Shown in pieces: positions 39,557 to 49,318 of a DNA stretch of 64,000 nt. Both the position numbers and the translations under genes were made by a program. The stretch covers positions 248,001-312,000 of the forward strand of contig NZ_VEED01000003.1 of assembly GCF_007678255.1 (NCBI RefSeq), read 5' to 3'. Source of the DNA: Bacillus sp. X1(2014). GTDB taxonomy: Bacteria > Bacillota > Bacilli > Bacillales_B > DSM-18226. The notes beneath the pieces are model-generated. The model was not told where the DNA came from, made no database searches, and worked only from the letters and a program-made list of their open reading frames with translations. Each line of letters opens with the position of its first letter. The stretch's first letter is position 1.

Positions 39557-41905
39557 ATGGCAAAGAAAAAGAGAAGACAACCTAAAAAGAGAGATAACCA
39601 TTTGAAAAAGACCGTTCAATTTGAATTATCCGCACTGGCCATTTTAGCGGTTGCGATCATATCGATAGCAAAACTTGGTGCAGTAGGGAAAGCAACCGTG
39701 ATCTTCTTCCGTTTTTGGATGGGTGAATGGTATATGCTCAGTTTAATTGGACTAGTGGTATTAAGCGTTTATTTGATGTGGAAACGCAATATTCCTTTTT
39801 TCTTCCACATTAAATTAGTTGGAGTGTATTTTATTACATCAGCGATTCTGCTCCTAAGTCATGTAACCCTTTTTCATTTGCTAACCAATGATGGGAAATT
39901 TAAAGACCCCAGTGTCATCAGCAATACATGGGAACTGTTTATGATGGAGCTTAGAGGTGAAACAAGCACAACCGATTTAGGCGGGGGAATGCTTGGGGCA
40001 GTATTATTTGCCTTATTCCATTATTTATTTGCTGAGACTGGAACGAAAATTATAGCTTTTATTTTTATCTTAATTGGAGTTATTTTACTGACTGGGAAAT
40101 CATTTGGAGATTTTGTTGGGAAAATCATGATGGTTCTAGTTGATTTTTCAAAAAGTCAGTGGGATGCGTTTAAAACCGATATGACAGAATGGAAACAAAA
40201 AAAGCTAGACAAAAAAGCAGAAAGAACTACGCAAAGAAGACAAGAACAGGAAAATCATGAACAAAATCGCCAGACAAGGTCAACTACAGAACCACAATCT
40301 CCACAGGAAGAAGTTAGTTCACCAGAGCCAATAATTTCAAGCTTCGCTGATAGGGCCTATGTAGAAGAGGTAATTGATACAAATCAACCAGTAGAAACGA
40401 AGCAAACAAAAAGCAAACCGGAAGAAAATGAAGATCCAATTCCGCCAATCACTTTTACAGAAGTGGAGAATATTGACTATGAGTTACCGCCGCTTCGATT
40501 GTTAAGTCTGCCTAAGAAGGCGGACCAAAGTGGTGAATATGAACAAATCCATGCAAATGCTGCAAAGCTTGAAAGAACATTTCAGAGCTTTGGAGTAAAA
40601 GCGAGAGTAACCCAAGTACATTTAGGACCAGCTGTAACAAAATATGAAGTTCATCCAGATGTAGGTGTAAAAGTTAGTAAAATTGTTAGTCTAAGTGATG
40701 ACTTAGCATTAGCACTAGCTGCTAAAGGAATTCGAATTGAAGCTCCTATCCCTGGTAAATCAGCAATTGGAATAGAAGTACCTAATTCAGAAGTGGCAAT
40801 GGTTTCACTTCGTGAGGTATTAGAAGCAACCCAAAATGACAAACCTGACTCAAAACTATTAATTGGATTAGGCAGAGACATAACTGGTGAGGCTGTTTTA
40901 GCAGAATTAAATAAAATGCCCCATTTGTTAGTTGCTGGTGCAACTGGGAGCGGTAAATCTGTTTGTATAAACGGAATTATCACTAGTATCTTGATGCGAG
41001 CAAAGCCTCATGAAGTAAAATTAATGATGATAGACCCAAAAATGGTAGAATTGAATGTTTATAATGGCATTCCACACCTATTAGCACCGGTTGTAACGAA
41101 TCCAAAAAAAGCCTCACAAGCATTGCAAAAAGTAGTAAGCGAAATGGAAAGACGTTACGATTTGTTCTCACATACGGGTACGCGTAATATTGAGGGCTAT
41201 AATGAACATGTCAGAAGGCATAACTTAGAAGAAAATGATAAACAGCCATTGCTGCCATTTATTGTTGTTATTGTTGATGAGTTAGCTGACTTAATGATGG
41301 TTGCCTCCTCAGATGTAGAAGATTCGATTACCCGCCTTGCACAAATGGCCCGTGCGGCAGGAATTCATTTAATTATTGCTACGCAACGGCCATCTGTTGA
41401 TGTCATTACTGGGGTTATTAAAGCAAATATTCCATCTAGAATTGCTTTTGCCGTATCAAGTGCTACCGATTCCAGGACCATTTTGGATATGGGGGGGGCA
41501 GAAAAACTGTTAGGAAGAGGCGATATGTTATTCCTTCCAGTTGGAGAATCTAAGCCAGTTCGAGTTCAAGGTGCTTTCCTTTCTGACCAAGAAGTTGAGG
41601 ACACAGTAGAATTTGTAATTGGACAGCAAAAAGCGCAGTATCAGGATGAAATGATTCCAGATGATATCCCAGAAGTAACGGGCGCGGTCGATGATGATAT
41701 TTATGAAGAGGCTGTTGACTTAATTATTGAAATGCAAACAGCATCAGTTTCTATGCTGCAAAGACGTTTTCGTATTGGCTATACAAGAGCTGCAAGGTTA
41801 ATCGACGAAATGGAAGCACGCGGGATTGTTGGACCTTATGAAGGCAGTAAGCCGCGAGCTGTCCTTCAGTCGAAACCCATAGATAAAGAAGAACAAAGTT
41901 CATAA
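39557..41905 (+). CDS. spoIIIE: FtsK/SpoIIIE family DNA translocase
   Basis: Membrane-anchored dsDNA pump that moves the chromosome into the forespore. The 782-aa length is close to B. subtilis SpoIIIE. Four or so hydrophobic segments lie in residues 25-190, followed by a charged Gln/Glu-rich linker (about 200-300). The motor has Walker [14 protein letters not shown] (about residue 463) and Walker [12 protein letters not shown]. The C-terminal gamma winged helix includes [22 protein letters not shown], seen in part. Position after ylzJ supports SpoIIIE rather than SftA. Confidence 0.95.
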   Translation: MAKKKRRQPKKRDNHLKKTVQFELSALAILAVAIISIAKLGAVGKATVIFFRFWMGEWYMLSLIGLVVLSVYLMWKRNIPFFFHIKLVGVYFITSAILLLSHVTLFHLLTNDGKFKDPSVISNTWELFMMELRGETSTTDLGGGMLGAVLFALFHYLFAETGTKIIAFIFILIGVILLTGKSFGDFVGKIMMVLVDFSKSQWDAFKTDMTEWKQKKLDKKAERTTQRRQEQENHEQNRQTRSTTEPQSPQEEVSSPEPIISSFADRAYVEEVIDTNQPVETKQTKSKPEENEDPIPPITFTEVENIDYELPPLRLLSLPKKADQSGEYEQIHANAAKLERTFQSFGVKARVTQVHLGPAVTKYEVHPDVGVKVSKIVSLSDDLALALAAKGIRIEAPIPGKSAIGIEVPNSEVAMVSLREVLEATQNDKPDSKLLIGLGRDITGEAVLAELNKMPHLLVAGATGSGKSVCINGIITSILMRAKPHEVKLMMIDPKMVELNVYNGIPHLLAPVVTNPKKASQALQKVVSEMERRYDLFSHTGTRNIEGYNEHVRRHNLEENDKQPLLPFIVVIVDELADLMMVASSDVEDSITRLAQMARAAGIHLIIATQRPSVDVITGVIKANIPSRIAFAVSSATDSRTILDMGGAEKLLGRGDMLFLPVGESKPVRVQGAFLSDQEVEDTVEFVIGQQKAQYQDEMIPDDIPEVTGAVDDDIYEEAVDLIIEMQTASVSMLQRRFRIGYTRAARLIDEMEARGIVGPYEGSKPRAVLQSKPIDKEEQSS

Positions 41906-41959
41906 TTTATTTGATGAAACTTATAGAAGCGGTAAAAGATAGGCTGAGATAAAATAATG

Positions 41960-42003
41960 CCTTTATTATGATGGGGATATTATCATAATAAAGGTTATTT
42001 TTA
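41960..42003 (+). terminator. Rho-independent terminator after spoIIIE
   Basis: A perfect 13-bp stem CCTTTATTATGAT / ATCATAATAAAGG with a 9-nt loop, followed by TTATTTTT. Confidence 0.9.
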
Positions 42004-42157
42004 TGGGTAAAATTTCTCTTTATTTCAAAATTGCTAGATAGGAAAAATTACCTTGATACATTTGTGACATAAGCTTCACCCATTATCGACAAAATTTATA
42101 AATAGCTATTTATTTATTCAAAAAAAAGTGTTAATATAAATTTCGATTAGTAGAAAT

Positions 42158-42177
42158 GATATCAGATGTCTGATGTC
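42158..42177 (+). promoter_or_regulatory. Palindromic operator candidate for the GntR regulator
   Basis: ATCAGA-TG-TCTGAT (42161-42174) is a perfect 6-bp inverted repeat with a 2-nt centre, extended by GA/TC at the flanks. It lies 28 nt upstream of the ymfC start. Size and symmetry fit a GntR-family dimer site. A possible -10 (TATAAA, 42135-42140) lies just upstream, so binding near the start point would block transcription. Function is inferred. Confidence 0.55.
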
Positions 42178-42202
42178 TAAGGAAAAGGCTGGAGGATACA
42201 GC

Positions 42203-42928
42203 ATGTCTATAAAATCAGATAACCGGCATTTATACCTACAAGTTATCGATCGTCTAAAGCAAGATATTGCAGATGGGGTATATAAAGAAAAAGAGAAATT
42301 ACCATCTGAGTTTGATTTGGCCAAACAGCTTGGTGTGAGCAGGGCAACCCTTCGAGAAGCATTGCGGATCCTCGAAGAAGAAAATGTTATCATTAGACGT
42401 CATGGCGTTGGTACTTTTGTTAACGTAAAGCCTTTGTTTACGTCAGGGATAGAACAACTTAATAGTGTGACAGCTATGATCAAACAAGCTGGAATGACTC
42501 CTGGAACAATTTTCCTTAGTTCATCAACACAAGATGCTACCGAAGAGGATATTCGCCGTTTTTCCTGTTCTATTGATGAGGAGATTTTCGTGATGGAGAG
42601 GGTTAGAACCGCCAATGGGGAACCAGTCGTCTATTGTGTCGATAAGGTACCAAATCGTATTCTGCCGGAAACATTTTCCCACGCAGAAGAATCAATCTTT
42701 CATATTTTGGAAGAAAAGGCAAACAGAAGAATTACATACGCGGTTGCTCAAATCGAGCCATTAGGCTATCATGAAAAGATTTCCCCAATTCTAGAATGCG
42801 AACCTGAAACTGCTTTGTTAGTTTTAAAACAAATGCATTTTGATGAAATGGATGAACCTATCCTATTTTCGGTAAACTATTTTAAAGCGGACAAGTTTAG
42901 TTTTCATGTTTTAAGGAAAAGAATTTAA
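42203..42928 (+). CDS. ymfC: GntR family transcriptional regulator (YmfC-like, HutC/UTRA type)
   Basis: The 241-aa repressor has an N-terminal GntR winged helix ([25 protein letters not shown] region, residues about 33-56, motif [10 protein letters not shown]) and a C-terminal UTRA ligand domain ending [10 protein letters not shown], as in B. subtilis YmfC. I choose ATG 42203, 7 nt after GGAGG (42191-42195); the in-frame ATG 42173 overlaps the palindrome. It directly precedes the BMP transporter genes, which it probably controls along with itself. The effector is unknown, possibly a sugar phosphate or nucleoside. Confidence 0.93.
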   Translation: MSIKSDNRHLYLQVIDRLKQDIADGVYKEKEKLPSEFDLAKQLGVSRATLREALRILEEENVIIRRHGVGTFVNVKPLFTSGIEQLNSVTAMIKQAGMTPGTIFLSSSTQDATEEDIRRFSCSIDEEIFVMERVRTANGEPVVYCVDKVPNRILPETFSHAEESIFHILEEKANRRITYAVAQIEPLGYHEKISPILECEPETALLVLKQMHFDEMDEPILFSVNYFKADKFSFHVLRKRI

Positions 42929-43016
42929 AATTTTTTTATCTATCTTGAAAACGCAATCAGTCTTGCTACACAAACATTTTTACTAAATCAAACCATATTC
43001 ATAGGGGGTCAATACC

Positions 43017-44099
43017 ATGAAAAAGCGTAAAATTGGAACTGCATTATCACTAGTTCTTGCTGCTGGTACACTATTAGGAGCTTGTGGAAAAAGTGATGAT
43101 ACAAACAAAGATACATCTAAAGGCGGAGAAAAGAAAAATGAATTCTCTGTAGCAATGGTTACTGATGTTGGCGGTGTTGATGACAAATCATTTAACCAAT
43201 CTGCATGGGAAGGTCTTCAAAAATTCGGTAAAGATAACGGATTATCAAAAGGTAAAGGCGGATATGATTACCTTCAATCAAAATCTGATGCGGACTATTC
43301 TACAAACCTAAACACTCTTGCTCGTCAAGACTTTGATTTAGTTTACGGAATTGGTTTCTTAATGCAGGCTGCTGTTGAAGAAATCGCGAAACAACAAAAA
43401 GATTCACACTTTGCTATCATCGATGCTGAAGTTAAACAACCAAACGTGGCAACCGTTCTTTTCAAAGAGCAAGAAGCTGCCTTCCTTGCTGGTGTAGCAG
43501 CAGCTCTTCAAACAAAATCTAACCACATCGGATTCATTGGTGGTATGGAAATCCCTGTTATTGAACGTTTTGAATCTGGATTCTTAGCAGGTGTTAAGGC
43601 TGCAAAACCAGAGGTAAAAGTAGATGTTCAATATTCTGGTGCATTTGATAAAGCGGAACTTGGACAAAACATTGCTTCTAAAATGTATTCTTCTGGTGCA
43701 GACGTTGTTTTCCACGCAGCGGGTGGTACTGGTAACGGACTTTTCAAAGAAGCTTCTGACAGAAAAGCGAAAGATCCTAGTAAAGAAATTTGGGCAATCG
43801 GTGTAGACCGCGACCAAAACGACATGGGTCCAGATGTAGTTCTTACTTCAGCACTTAAGCGTGTTGATGTTGCAGTTCAAGACTTATCAAAGAAAGCAAT
43901 GGATGGAAACTTCCCTGGCGGCGAAGCTATCGTTTATGGTTTAGCTGAAGATGGCGTAGGCTTAGCACCAGTCAATGCGAAGGCAGATAAAAAAGCTGAT
44001 ATTGAAGCTGCTGTAAAAGAATGGGTTGATAAGATTAAGTCTGGTGCTGTAAAAGTTCCAGGAACTCGTGATGAATTAAAGAACTTTAGTGCAAAATAA
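43017..44099 (+). CDS. BMP family nucleoside-binding lipoprotein of an ABC importer
   Basis: A 360-aa extracellular substrate-binding lipoprotein. The signal peptide ends in the lipobox LLGAC, with Cys23 as the lipidated residue. The BMP/PnrA signature [19 protein letters not shown] follows near residue 48. The family binds purine or other nucleosides (NupN/YufN, PnrA). The ATG follows AGGGGG. It is followed by hairpins and then the ATPase and two permeases. B. subtilis has ymfD at this place and nupNOPQ elsewhere; other bacilli, as I recall, have this arrangement. Confidence 0.94.
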   Translation: MKKRKIGTALSLVLAAGTLLGACGKSDDTNKDTSKGGEKKNEFSVAMVTDVGGVDDKSFNQSAWEGLQKFGKDNGLSKGKGGYDYLQSKSDADYSTNLNTLARQDFDLVYGIGFLMQAAVEEIAKQQKDSHFAIIDAEVKQPNVATVLFKEQEAAFLAGVAAALQTKSNHIGFIGGMEIPVIERFESGFLAGVKAAKPEVKVDVQYSGAFDKAELGQNIASKMYSSGADVVFHAAGGTGNGLFKEASDRKAKDPSKEIWAIGVDRDQNDMGPDVVLTSALKRVDVAVQDLSKKAMDGNFPGGEAIVYGLAEDGVGLAPVNAKADKKADIEAAVKEWVDKIKSGAVKVPGTRDELKNFSAK

Positions 44100-44108
44100 T
44101 TTTTGTGT

Positions 44109-44149
44109 GGAATAAGCGGGACATCATACCTGCTCGCTTATTCCTTTCT
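44109..44149 (+). terminator. Hairpin after the BMP lipoprotein gene
   Basis: GGAATAAGCG / CGCTTATTCC, a perfect 10-bp stem followed by TTTCT. It is probably a partial terminator or 3' stabiliser that lets the binding protein exceed the membrane subunits. Confidence 0.7.
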
Positions 44150-44168
44150 AATGAATCTTAACTGAAGC

Positions 44169-44228
44169 GTAGAATGGTCATTCTACATTTCATTTAGGAT
44201 TACAGTGGGGAGAGATTCCCTGTTTTTT
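44169..44228 (+). terminator. Second hairpin pair upstream of the ABC ATPase gene
   Basis: GTAGAATG-GT-CATTCTAC (44169-44186) is a perfect 8-bp stem. A further bulged stem (44202-44219, ACA..GGGGA / TTCCC..TGT) is followed by a seven-T run, which looks like a terminator. Confidence 0.6.
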
Positions 44229-44302
44229 TAAAATTCGGAAAGGTCTGACCTCTTACTACTGCTGGTCAAATTTTCCTTTTACCTTATCACAGGGAGTGAG
44301 AA

Positions 44303-45841
44303 ATGATGGAATATGTAATTGAAATGCTTAACATCCGTAAAGAGTTTAATGGCTTTGTTGCGAATGATAACATAACCCTTCAATTAAAAAAGGGTGAAAT
44401 CCATGCCTTGCTTGGAGAAAATGGTGCGGGTAAATCCACTTTGATGAATGTGCTCTTTGGTTTATATCAACCTGAGAAAGGTGAAATCCGTGTTAAAGGG
44501 AAACCTGTTAATATTTCAAATCCTAATATCGCTAACGATCTAGGAATTGGGATGGTCCATCAGCACTTTATGCTAGTTGACACATTTACAGTTACCGAAA
44601 ATATTATTCTAGGAAGAGAAATTACATCTGCAGGGAAAATCGACATTAAAAAAGCTGAACAGCAAGTTCGTGAAATTTCTGAACGTTACGGCTTATCTGT
44701 CGACCCGCAGGCGAAAATTTCCGATATTTCCGTGGGAATGCAACAGCGTGTGGAAATCTTAAAAACACTATATCGCGGTGCAGAAATTCTAATTTTTGAT
44801 GAGCCTACAGCTGTGCTGACACCACAAGAAATTAAAGAATTAATCCAAATTATGAAAACGCTTATAAAAGAAGGTAAATCTATTATTCTTATTACCCATA
44901 AGCTTAAAGAGATTATGGAAGTTTCAGACCGCTGTACAGTCATTCGAAAAGGGAAAGGAATTGGAACAGTCACAGTAAGTGAAACAAACCCAAATGAACT
45001 TGCAAGCTTAATGGTAGGACGTGAAGTTGTTTTTAAAACTGATAAAAAAGAAGCATCACCAAAACAAGATGTCCTTGAAATTAAGGATTTGGTTGTCAAA
45101 GACACGCGTGGTGTTACAGTTGTTAATGGCCTGAATCTTACTGTTCGTGCTGGTGAGATTGTCGGAATCGCTGGTGTCGATGGTAATGGACAATCTGAAT
45201 TTATTGAAGCTATTACTGGATTACGTAAGTCAGAAAGTGGCAGTGTGAAATTAAATGGAAAAGAATTGATCAATCATACACCAAGACAGATTACCGAATC
45301 TGGTGTAGGGCATATTCCTCAAGACCGACACAAGCACGGGTTGGTATTAAACTTCCCAATCGGGGAGAACATGGTTTTACAAACCTACAATAAAAAACCA
45401 TTCTCCAAAAACGGAATCTTAAATTTTGGTGAAATTTATAAGAAAGCAAAAACATTAATTAGTGAATTTGATGTGCGTACACCAAGTGAATATACTTTGG
45501 CGCGGGCTCTATCGGGAGGAAATCAGCAAAAAGCTATCATTGGTCGTGAAGTTGATAGAAACCCTGATTTACTGATCGCAGCACAGCCAACACGTGGACT
45601 AGATGTTGGAGCGATTGAATTTATTCATAAACGCTTAATTGAACAACGCGATAATGGCAAAGGCGTCTTATTGGTATCCTTTGAATTGGATGAAATTATG
45701 AATGTCAGTGATCGAATTGCTGTTATCTACGAGGGGAAAATTGTTGCTGTCGTAAATCCTAAGGAAACAACTGAGCAGGAACTTGGATTGTTGATGGCTG
45801 GATCGAATAGAAAGGAAGCGGGTGAAGGAACTCATGTCTAA
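44303..45841 (+). CDS. Double ABC ATPase of a nucleoside importer (NupO-like)
   Basis: The 512-aa ATPase has two fused ABC domains. The first has Walker A GENGAGKST, signature ISVGMQQRVEI and Walker B ILIFDEPTAVL. The second has a degenerate Walker A, GVDGNGQSE, signature LSGGNQQKAI and LLIAAQPTRGLDVG in place of a canonical Walker B, as is typical of sugar/nucleoside importers of this class. The start behind AGGGAGTGAG may be ATG 44303 or 44306. It overlaps the first permease gene by 8 nt. Confidence 0.94.
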   Translation: MMEYVIEMLNIRKEFNGFVANDNITLQLKKGEIHALLGENGAGKSTLMNVLFGLYQPEKGEIRVKGKPVNISNPNIANDLGIGMVHQHFMLVDTFTVTENIILGREITSAGKIDIKKAEQQVREISERYGLSVDPQAKISDISVGMQQRVEILKTLYRGAEILIFDEPTAVLTPQEIKELIQIMKTLIKEGKSIILITHKLKEIMEVSDRCTVIRKGKGIGTVTVSETNPNELASLMVGREVVFKTDKKEASPKQDVLEIKDLVVKDTRGVTVVNGLNLTVRAGEIVGIAGVDGNGQSEFIEAITGLRKSESGSVKLNGKELINHTPRQITESGVGHIPQDRHKHGLVLNFPIGENMVLQTYNKKPFSKNGILNFGEIYKKAKTLISEFDVRTPSEYTLARALSGGNQQKAIIGREVDRNPDLLIAAQPTRGLDVGAIEFIHKRLIEQRDNGKGVLLVSFELDEIMNVSDRIAVIYEGKIVAVVNPKETTEQELGLLMAGSNRKEAGEGTHV

Positions 45842-46880
45842 ACGGGTGAGAAGTATTTTAACACCAATTATTGCTGTACTATTAGGCATTCTTGTTGGAA
45901 CAATAATTATGTTAGTTAGTGGGTACAATCCATTAGCGGCCTTTATCGCACTTTGGAATGGAGCATTTGGAGATATCTATTACATCGGGGAAGTAGTAAG
46001 ACAGTTTACCCCATATATATTAGCCGGATTAGCTGTTGCTTTTGCTTTCCGAGTAGGCTTATTTAATATTGGTGTTGAGGGACAATTCTTAGTAGGCTGG
46101 CTAGCAGCAGTTTGGGTTGGGGTAGCTTTTGATCTTCCTCGTGTGATTCATTTACCGCTTGCTATCTTAGCCGCAATCGTTGCAGGTGCGCTTTGGGCAT
46201 TTATTCCTGGTTTGTTAAAAGCTCGCTTTCGTGTTCATGAAGTAATTGTTACCATTATGATGAACTATGTTGCCTTACATGTGTCGAACTATCTAATTAG
46301 AAATGTTATAACAGACCACGGGGACAATTCCGGCCCTATTCATAAATCTGCAACCTTACGATCTGGTTGGTTAGAAAGTCTAACTGATTATTCACGACTT
46401 CACTGGGGTATTCTACTTGCAATTTTATCTTGTTTTATTATGTGGTTCTTATTAGAAAGAACAACCAGAGGATTTGAATTAAGGTCAGTAGGTTTTAACC
46501 AGCATGCTGCTCAATATGCCGGCATGAACGTTAATAAAAATATTATCCTTTCAATGGTTATTTCCGGAGCGTTTGCTGGATTAGCGGGAGCTATGGAAGG
46601 ACTAGGTACATTCGAATATGCCGCAGTTAAGGGCGGATTCTCCGGCGTAGGTTTCGATGGAATTGCCGTTGCTTTACTAGGTGGTAATACTGCGTTAGGA
46701 GTATTTTTCTCAGCAATATTATTTGGTGTTCTAAAAGTAGGAGCATTAAACATGCCGCTTGAAGCAGGGGTACCGAATGAATTAGTTGATATCATCATTG
46801 CATTAATCGTTTTCTTTGTAGCATCAAGTTATTTCATTAGAGTATTTCTTGACCGAATCAGTAAGAAGGAGGTGAAGTAA
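45834..46880 (+). CDS. ABC transporter permease 1 (NupP-like)
   Basis: A 348-aa polytopic membrane protein of the BPD_transp_2 family. I choose ATG 45834 (MSKRVRSILTPIIAVLLG) behind AAGGAA; GTG 45822 is an alternative. The family segment FNIGVEGQFLVGWLAAV is near residue 75 and AGLAGAMEGLGTFEY near residue 250. It overlaps the ATPase gene and is followed directly by the second permease, so the two probably form the channel. Confidence 0.93.
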   Translation: MSKRVRSILTPIIAVLLGILVGTIIMLVSGYNPLAAFIALWNGAFGDIYYIGEVVRQFTPYILAGLAVAFAFRVGLFNIGVEGQFLVGWLAAVWVGVAFDLPRVIHLPLAILAAIVAGALWAFIPGLLKARFRVHEVIVTIMMNYVALHVSNYLIRNVITDHGDNSGPIHKSATLRSGWLESLTDYSRLHWGILLAILSCFIMWFLLERTTRGFELRSVGFNQHAAQYAGMNVNKNIILSMVISGAFAGLAGAMEGLGTFEYAAVKGGFSGVGFDGIAVALLGGNTALGVFFSAILFGVLKVGALNMPLEAGVPNELVDIIIALIVFFVASSYFIRVFLDRISKKEVK

Positions 46881-46881
46881 G

Positions 46882-47841
46882 TTGAGTTTTATGGATATCT
46901 TAATGATTCTTGTTCCATCCACGTTACTATGGGCTGCTCCACTTGTCTTCACTGCATTAGGCGGTATTTTCTCAGAGCGATCTGGGGTAGTAAATATTGG
47001 GCTTGAAGGTTTAATGGTTATCGGGGCATTTTCAGCTATCGTGTTTAACTTATTTACATTTGATACATTTGGCAGTGCTACACCTTGGATTGCCCTTTTA
47101 ATAGCAATGGTTGCAGGAGCATTCTTTTCTATGTTACATGCTGTCGCTGCCATTACATTCCGTGCAGACCATACAGTATCTGGTGTTGCCATTAACTTGC
47201 TTGCAACAGGTCTTACTCTGTTTCTAGTAAAACTTATTTTTGATAAAGGTGAAACAGGAATTATCAGTAAAGGGTTTAGCAAAATTGATATTCCAGTTTT
47301 GAAAGATATTCCAGTTATCGGTAAAATTTTCTTCCAAAATACGTATTGGACTTCATTCCTTGCAATCCTTGTTGCTATTATAGTTTGGTACATTGTTTCC
47401 AAGACACCATTTGGACTTAGACTCCGCTCAGTCGGTGAACATCCGATGGCTGCAGACACAATGGGGATTAATGTAACCAAAATGCGTTATTACGGCGTCA
47501 TCCTTTCTGGAGCTCTTGGTGGACTTGGTGGTGGAGTATATGCACAATCCATTACTTCTAACTTCAGCCATTCAACAATCAGTGGTCAAGGTTTCATGGC
47601 ATTAGCGGCAATGATTTTCGGGAAATGGCATCCACTTGGCTCACTAGGTGCTGCAATATTCTTTGGTTTTGCACAAAGTATCAGTATCATTGGCTCAAGT
47701 TTACCATTCTTAAAAGAAATTCCGAATGTATATTTGTTGATAGCTCCTTATGTGTTAACAATATTAGCACTAACAGGATTCATTGGACGTGCCGATGCAC
47801 CAAAAGCATCTGGTACTCACTACATTAAAGGCAGCAGATAA
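46882..47841 (+). CDS. ABC transporter permease 2 (NupQ-like)
   Basis: A 319-aa membrane protein of the same family. The start is TTG 46882, behind the strong site AAGGAGGTGA and 1 nt after the preceding stop. Typical segments are RSGVVNIGLEGLMVIGAF and GALGGLGGGVYAQS. It completes a BMP + ATPase + two permease importer. A strong terminator follows. Confidence 0.93.
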   Translation: MSFMDILMILVPSTLLWAAPLVFTALGGIFSERSGVVNIGLEGLMVIGAFSAIVFNLFTFDTFGSATPWIALLIAMVAGAFFSMLHAVAAITFRADHTVSGVAINLLATGLTLFLVKLIFDKGETGIISKGFSKIDIPVLKDIPVIGKIFFQNTYWTSFLAILVAIIVWYIVSKTPFGLRLRSVGEHPMAADTMGINVTKMRYYGVILSGALGGLGGGVYAQSITSNFSHSTISGQGFMALAAMIFGKWHPLGSLGAAIFFGFAQSISIIGSSLPFLKEIPNVYLLIAPYVLTILALTGFIGRADAPKASGTHYIKGSR

Positions 47842-47856
47842 TATCATTTACAACAT

Positions 47857-47893
47857 AGAACCCCTGGTTAATAGATCAGGGGTTCTTTTTTTT
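47857..47893 (+). terminator. Rho-independent terminator after the importer operon
   Basis: AGAACCCCTG / CAGGGGTTCT, a 10-bp perfect stem and a T run. Confidence 0.94.
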
Positions 47894-47910
47894 GAAGATA
47901 AAGTGATATC

Positions 47911-47927
47911 GCTTGTATTATACAAGC
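47911..47927 (+). promoter_or_regulatory. Perfect 17-bp palindrome upstream of ymfF
   Basis: GCTTGTAT-T-ATACAAGC, two perfect 8-bp half sites around one base, 110 nt upstream of the ymfF start. It has no T run, so it is more likely a protein-binding site than a terminator. The regulator is unknown. Confidence 0.45.
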
Positions 47928-48037
47928 CTGCCAAATTATAGTAATAAGTATAGGTTTTCTTTCATTGGAAATGATATAAAGAAAAATGTTTACATATTGT
48001 AATGTAGAACCCTTTGAACAGTTAAGGAGGAATGTAT

Positions 48038-49318
48038 GTGGCAACAGCTACAGAAAAAATAACGGAGCTTAAAGGATATAGACTTCATGTGATTCCAACA
48101 GAAAAATATAAAACGAATACTTTAATCTGGAAAATGAAAGCCCCGCTTACAAAAGGAGATGTAACCAAACGAGCACTTCTTCCACAAGTATTGCAAAGCA
48201 GTTCAGCAAAATATTCTTCAACCACAGCACTTCGGTCCTATCTTGATGAGTTATATGGCGCGACACTTTTTGTGGATTTATCTAAAAAAGGTGAATACCA
48301 TATCATGAGTTTTTCAATCGAAATTGCCAATGAAAAATTCTTAAGTGATCCAAGTCCATTATTAAGAAAAGGGTTTGAATTATTAGCGGAAATATTAACA
48401 AAACCAAACATTAAAGGTAATGCTTTTGATCCAGACACCGTAGAAAAAGAGAAAAGGACACAAAAACAAAGGATTCAATCCGTTTTTGATGATAAAATGC
48501 GCTACTCAAATGTACGCCTTATTCAAGAAATGTGTAAGGGGGAACCCTATGCCTTAGAAGTAAACGGGGATGCCGCAGATGTAGATGCCATTACTGCAGA
48601 GAATTTATATGAATATTATCAAAACGCCTTTTTAACGGATGAAATGGATTTATATATTATCGGTGATGTGAATGAAGAAGAAGTAAAGCAACTTGCATCA
48701 GATCTATTACAGTTTGAGGATAGAACACCGAAAAAATTAGTACAAGAAAAGGTAAGTTTGAATAGGCAAGTCAATGAAGTAAAAGAGCAGCAAGATGTAA
48801 AACAAGGGAAATTAAACATTGGCTATCGCACAAATATCGTCTATGGGGATCCAGATTATTTTGCCTTGCAAGTATTCAATGGTATATTTGGCGGCTTCTC
48901 CCATTCTAAATTATTTATAAATGTACGTGAAAAAGCAAGTCTTGCTTATTATGCAGCAAGTCGACTTGAAAGTCATAAAGGCTTAATGATGGTTATGTCA
49001 GGAATTGATTTAAAGAATTATGATCAGGCAGTTGGAATTATTCATGATCAATTAGAGGCGATGAGGAATGGTGATTTTACAGACCAAGAACTCGTCCAAA
49101 CCAAAGCTGTCATCCAAAATCAAATCCTCGAGACGATCGATACATCAAGAGGGTTAACTGAAATTCTTTATCATAATGTTGTTGCCGATGCAAATATTAA
49201 TCTTGATACATGGCTGCAAGAAATGCAAAATGTAACAAAAGAAGAAATCATCGCAGTCGCTAAAAAAATCGAAATCGATACCATCTACTTCTTAACAGGA
49301 ACGGAGGCGGGCAAATAA
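48038..49318 (+). CDS. ymfF: M16 peptidase-like protein YmfF, apparently without zinc motif
   Basis: A 426-aa member of the M16 (insulinase-like) fold. I choose GTG 48038, 7 nt after AAGGAGG (48024-48030); ATG 48032 is too close. In the region where HxxEH should stand, the sequence reads ALLPQVLQSSSAKY, so the zinc ligands are missing. REKASLAYYAASRLESHKG in the C-terminal domain is typical. It probably forms a heterodimer with YmfH, directly downstream with no gap, as in mitochondrial-type processing peptidases. Confidence 0.93.
   Translation: MATATEKITELKGYRLHVIPTEKYKTNTLIWKMKAPLTKGDVTKRALLPQVLQSSSAKYSSTTALRSYLDELYGATLFVDLSKKGEYHIMSFSIEIANEKFLSDPSPLLRKGFELLAEILTKPNIKGNAFDPDTVEKEKRTQKQRIQSVFDDKMRYSNVRLIQEMCKGEPYALEVNGDAADVDAITAENLYEYYQNAFLTDEMDLYIIGDVNEEEVKQLASDLLQFEDRTPKKLVQEKVSLNRQVNEVKEQQDVKQGKLNIGYRTNIVYGDPDYFALQVFNGIFGGFSHSKLFINVREKASLAYYAASRLESHKGLMMVMSGIDLKNYDQAVGIIHDQLEAMRNGDFTDQELVQTKAVIQNQILETIDTSRGLTEILYHNVVADANINLDTWLQEMQNVTKEEIIAVAKKIEIDTIYFLTGTEAGK

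Noticed and set aside
44686..45273. 195-codon minus-strand frame opposite the ABC ATPase
   Set aside because: Antisense of conserved ABC motifs; no start signal or family resemblance.
46824..47480. 218-codon minus-strand frame opposite the two permease genes
   Set aside because: It is the antisense shadow of conserved permease coding sequence, with no RBS and no recognisable domain.
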